Below are positions 61,414 through 64,000 of a stretch of 64,000 bases of DNA, piece after piece. Location: assembly GCF_040784935.1 (NCBI RefSeq), contig NZ_CP160680.1:1789501-1853500 (forward strand), in the 5' to 3' direction. Within the stretch, counting starts at the first letter, position 1. Each line of letters starts with the position of its first letter. The stretch is from Lewinella sp. LCG006. Its GTDB lineage: Bacteria > Bacteroidota > Bacteroidia > Chitinophagales > Saprospiraceae. A model generated the notes under the pieces. The model was not told the origin of the DNA. It saw nothing but the letters and a program-made list of their open reading frames with translations, and made no database searches. Both the position numbers and the translations under genes were made by a program.

Positions 61414-62388
61414 ATGTCTGATAAAAAACGCCCCCCTACTGCCTCCAAACAACAGCTGCATCCTCGCAACAAACATCTCCGACCTTATGATTTTGATCAA
61501 CTTAAGGAGACTAATCCAGCCTTGTCTTCTTTTGTAAAGCCAAATAAATTCGGCAACGATAGCATCAATTTCTTTGACCCATTGGCGGTAAAAGCGCTGA
61601 ACAAGGCTTTGCTGAAACAGTATTACGGCATTGATTACTGGGATATTCCCGATGGCTATTTGTGCCCGCCCATTCCTGGCAGGGCCGACTATATCCATTA
61701 TCTGGCCGATTTACTCTACCCCGAGAAATCAAGCCCTGCGACCAAAGCTTATTTCAACGAAAAAATTAAATGCCTAGACATTGGCGTAGGGGCCAACTGC
61801 GTATACCCCATCATTGGTAGTAGTGAATACGGCTGGTCGTTTATCGGCAGCGATGTTGACCAAGTGGCGATAGAGCATGCGCAAAGTATTGTCGAAAATA
61901 ACAAACGCTTGCAAAGCAAAGTTACGCTGCGTCTGCAACCCAACACGGACAGGCTCCTACAAGGAATTCTGCTGGAAAACGAGCGCGTCGAATTGGTTCT
62001 CTGCAATCCTCCTTTCCACGCATCAGCGCAAGAAGCACAGGCCGCCAACCAACGTAAACAAGCCAATTTGAAGGGTAAGCCCAAAGCCAAACCTCATCTC
62101 AATTTTGGCGGACAAAGCAATGAACTCTGGTATCCCGGCGGCGAGAAACAATTCCTGAGCAACCTGATCCAGGAAAGCAAAGCTTTTGCGACTTCCTGTT
62201 TCTGGTTCACCAGTTTGGTTTCGAAAGAAGCACACCTGAAATTCCTTTATCAAACCTTGGAAAAGATCGGCCCCACAGCGGTAAAGACCATCCCCATGGC
62301 GCAAGGCAATAAGACGAGCCGTATCCTCGCCTGGACCTTTCTTACAGCTAAGCAGCGTAAGGCTTGGGAGGCCTATCTTTCCCTTTAA
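61414..62388 (+). CDS. rlmF: 23S rRNA (adenine(1618)-N6)-methyltransferase
   Basis: RlmF methylates A1618 of 23S rRNA. The 324-residue protein shows the family start 'LHPRNKHLRPYDFDQL', 'PPIPGRADYIHYLADLL', the SAM-binding 'CLDIGVGANCVYPIIG', 'FIGSDVDQVAIEHA', the catalytic 'LCNPPFHASAQEA' and 'LNFGGQSNELWYPGGE'. All match RlmF closely and the length is normal. Confidence 0.93.
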   Translation: MSDKKRPPTASKQQLHPRNKHLRPYDFDQLKETNPALSSFVKPNKFGNDSINFFDPLAVKALNKALLKQYYGIDYWDIPDGYLCPPIPGRADYIHYLADLLYPEKSSPATKAYFNEKIKCLDIGVGANCVYPIIGSSEYGWSFIGSDVDQVAIEHAQSIVENNKRLQSKVTLRLQPNTDRLLQGILLENERVELVLCNPPFHASAQEAQAANQRKQANLKGKPKAKPHLNFGGQSNELWYPGGEKQFLSNLIQESKAFATSCFWFTSLVSKEAHLKFLYQTLEKIGPTAVKTIPMAQGNKTSRILAWTFLTAKQRKAWEAYLSL

Positions 62389-62389
62389 T

Positions 62390-62962
62390 CTACTTCGATT
62401 TCTTCACATACTTCGTCAGGATAACAATCTGCTGCCCGTCTACTTTACCTTCGATGTGCTCGGGGTTGTCGTGAACCAAGGAAATTCGGCGTACAGCGGT
62501 ACCCCGTTTGGCCGTGAAGTTGGCCCCTTTTACTTTGAGGTCTTGGATTAGAACGACGGTGTCACCTGCTTCCAGTTCGTTGCCATTGCTATCGATATGC
62601 TTTATAGCGTTTTCGTCGGCGATGCCCTCTTTGGCCCATGCTAGTGTTTCTTCCCCCAGGTAAAGCATTTCCAGCAATTCTCCTGGCCAGCCTTCCGCTC
62701 TTAACTGATGGAGCATACGGTACGCAACAACTTGTACAGCAGGCACTTCACTCCACATACTATCATTGAGGCTCCGCCAGTGGTTGGGATCCACTTGCGC
62801 AGGGTCATCCAATTGAGTACGGCAAGTAGCGCAGGCATATACACAATCAGCAGCCAAGTCCCCGGAACGGGGAGCCACAGGATAGCTAGCTAAGTTCTCG
62901 GGGCTACCACACAACTCACACTGGCTGCCACTACGGGCAATTAATTCTTTTTGAGTACTCAT
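62390..62962 (-). CDS. PhnA-family zinc-ribbon protein
   Basis: The 190-residue protein has an N-terminal zinc ribbon with 'CELCGSPENL' and 'CVYACATCRTQLDD' and a C-terminal PhnA domain (about 120-190): 'DSNGNELEAGDTVVLIQDL', 'VKGANFTAKRGTAVRRI'. PhnA proteins were named for alkylphosphonate uptake, but no phosphonate gene is nearby and the function is uncertain. It converges with rlmF. Confidence 0.88.
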   Translation of the reverse strand: MSTQKELIARSGSQCELCGSPENLASYPVAPRSGDLAADCVYACATCRTQLDDPAQVDPNHWRSLNDSMWSEVPAVQVVAYRMLHQLRAEGWPGELLEMLYLGEETLAWAKEGIADENAIKHIDSNGNELEAGDTVVLIQDLKVKGANFTAKRGTAVRRISLVHDNPEHIEGKVDGQQIVILTKYVKKSK

Positions 62963-63004
62963 TTAAGTTTAGATAGTGATAAAAAAATCTGGCAAATAGC
63001 GAAT

Positions 63005-63042
63005 AAAAAAGCCGCTCCGAAGTAACCTTGGAACGGCTTTTT
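63005..63042 (-). terminator. Terminator downstream of infB
   Basis: AAAAAGCCG-c-TCC and GGA-a-CGGCTTTTT form a 12-bp stem with one mismatch and a loop of 11; on the minus strand it ends in a T-run. It follows the infB stop at 63066. Confidence 0.8.
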
Positions 63043-63065
63043 GTAATATTTCAATCCTGCAAAAT

Positions 63066-64000
63066 TTACAGGGTCAATTTCTGTTTGATTTCTACGATTT
63101 CGTAGGCTTCGATAACGTCGCCCACTTTGAGGTCATTGTAGTTTTTGATCGAAACACCACACTCCATACCGGCGCGAACTTCTTTCACATCGTCTTTGAA
63201 GCGCTTGAGGGCTTTGATTTCGGCTACAACACCTTCTTTCGTTGGGTAAACAACGATACCTTCGCGAATCAGGCGGACATTGTTGTCGCGCAGAATCTTA
63301 CCTTCCGTAACGTAGCTACCGGCAACGGTTCCCACTTTACTGATTTTGAAGATTTCACGAACTTCCAATTGACCGAGGATATTCTCTTCTTTGATCGTAT
63401 CCAACATCCCTTCGATGGCCAACTTGATCTCTTCGATGGCTTCGTAGATGACGGAATAGGTCTTAATTTGAACTCCTTCGCGTTCGGCGAGTTTACGCGC
63501 ACCGGAAGACGGACGAACCTGGAAACCAATGATAATGGCATCCGAAGCCGTTGCCAAGAGAACATCTGATTCGATGATCTGGCCCACAGCCTGGTGAATA
63601 ACATTCACCTTCACCGTTTCCTGTGACAGCTTGATGAGGGAGTCGGCTAGTGCTTCTACCGAACCATCCACATCACCTTTCACAATAAGGTTAAGTTCCT
63701 TAAAGTTACCGAGTGCCAGACGGCGTCCGATTTCATCGAGGCTGATTCGCTTGGTAGCACGGTTGGCCTGTTCGCGAGAGATTTGCGCTCTGCGGTTGGC
63801 AATATCCCGAGCTTCCTGCTCACTTTCTACGACTTTAATACGCTCACCGGCTTGAGGTGCTCCCCCTAGGCCTAAGATCAGTACTGGTGCCGAAGGGCCT
63901 GCTTCTTTGACGCGTTGGTTGCGTTCGTTGAACATCGCTTTAACACGACCAGAGTGCTCGCCAGAAACCATTGGGTCTCCAACTTTTAGCGTACCGGACT
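63066..64000 (-). CDS. infB: Translation initiation factor IF-2, C-terminal part
   Basis: The frame is open to the right edge, so the gene continues beyond the window. About 311 C-terminal residues are visible: '[20 protein letters not shown]' (domain II), '[15 protein letters not shown]', '[18 protein letters not shown]', '[15 protein letters not shown]', and the final initiator-tRNA-binding domain with '[13 protein letters not shown]' and '[18 protein letters not shown]'. IF-2 places fMet-tRNA on the ribosome. The GTPase motifs lie outside the window. Confidence 0.95.
   Translation of the reverse strand, partial: SGTLKVGDPMVSGEHSGRVKAMFNERNQRVKEAGPSAPVLILGLGGAPQAGERIKVVESEQEARDIANRRAQISREQANRATKRISLDEIGRRLALGNFKELNLIVKGDVDGSVEALADSLIKLSQETVKVNVIHQAVGQIIESDVLLATASDAIIIGFQVRPSSGARKLAEREGVQIKTYSVIYEAIEEIKLAIEGMLDTIKEENILGQLEVREIFKISKVGTVAGSYVTEGKILRDNNVRLIREGIVVYPTKEGVVAEIKALKRFKDDVKEVRAGMECGVSIKNYNDLKVGDVIEAYEIVEIKQKLTL

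Noticed and set aside
1-64000. CRISPR arrays, tRNA or rRNA genes
   Set aside because: No regularly spaced 25-40-bp repeats, cloverleaf or rRNA-like sequence was noticed; the repeats found are too few or too short.

Overview
The window looks like a chromosomal segment of a Bacteroidota bacterium, most likely from the Saprospiraceae/Lewinella part of the phylum. Pointers are a large secreted adhesin-like protein with SprB/PKD repeats and a gliding-motility type C-terminal sorting domain, BT4734/DUF3987-type mobile-element genes known mainly from Bacteroidota, a TAnnTTTG-type promoter, few visible Shine-Dalgarno sequences, and a SusC/TonB-receptor-like start (signal peptide plus carboxypeptidase-regulatory-like domain) at the left edge. 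No rRNA, tRNA or CRISPR array was seen.

Positions 320-34889 appear to be one integrated element of about 34.6 kb. A 15-bp direct repeat (TACTTCCCAATGCAG) lies at 320-334 and again across the last codons of mnmE (34875-34889). A tyrosine recombinase and an excisionase-like protein sit next to the mnmE end. From left to right the element carries: an exported LPP20-like protein; two large exported proteins with C-terminal FGE-sulfatase/C-type-lectin folds; an HRDC-domain protein and a template repeat, which with the second FGE gene form a diversity-generating retroelement (DGR) cassette without a reverse transcriptase in this window; a mobile-element module (HTH, BT4734-type, DUF3987, XRE regulator with twin operators, membrane and GIY-YIG-like proteins); a pair of AAA/STAND-like ATPases; a type I restriction-modification operon with two HsdM subunits, a PD-(D/E)xK-like protein and a TIR-like/STAND protein inserted in it; a probable toxin-antitoxin-SecB-like chaperone module; a protein of unknown function; and the integrase. 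This is an island that combines surface-protein diversification with defence.

From 34874 to the right edge the window is mostly core chromosome: mnmE (interrupted in frame by a 519-bp DUF559 cassette with terminal inverted repeats), a CrtA-like monooxygenase, a class III cyclase sensor, an enoyl-CoA hydratase-family enzyme, a DUF434 protein, dapB-dapA, an alpha/beta hydrolase lipoprotein, folA, the elongation/cell-shape cluster mrdA-mreD-mreC-mreB, an M16-family subunit, dnaN, a lipoprotein, nadD, the SprB-type secreted protein, pssA, pheS, hisS, a GatA-type amidotransferase subunit, a small membrane protein, two methyltransferases (one is RlmF), a PhnA-family protein, and the C-terminal part of infB.

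The strongest observations are: (1) a 100-bp template/variable repeat pair in which 15 of 16 mismatches fall on template adenines, the signature of DGR mutagenic retrohoming; (2) the in-frame DUF559 cassette in the MnmE GTPase domain; (3) the element boundary at the mnmE 3' end; and (4) a TIR-like/STAND protein embedded in the hsd operon. Functional calls rest on reading motifs by eye; no database search was run.
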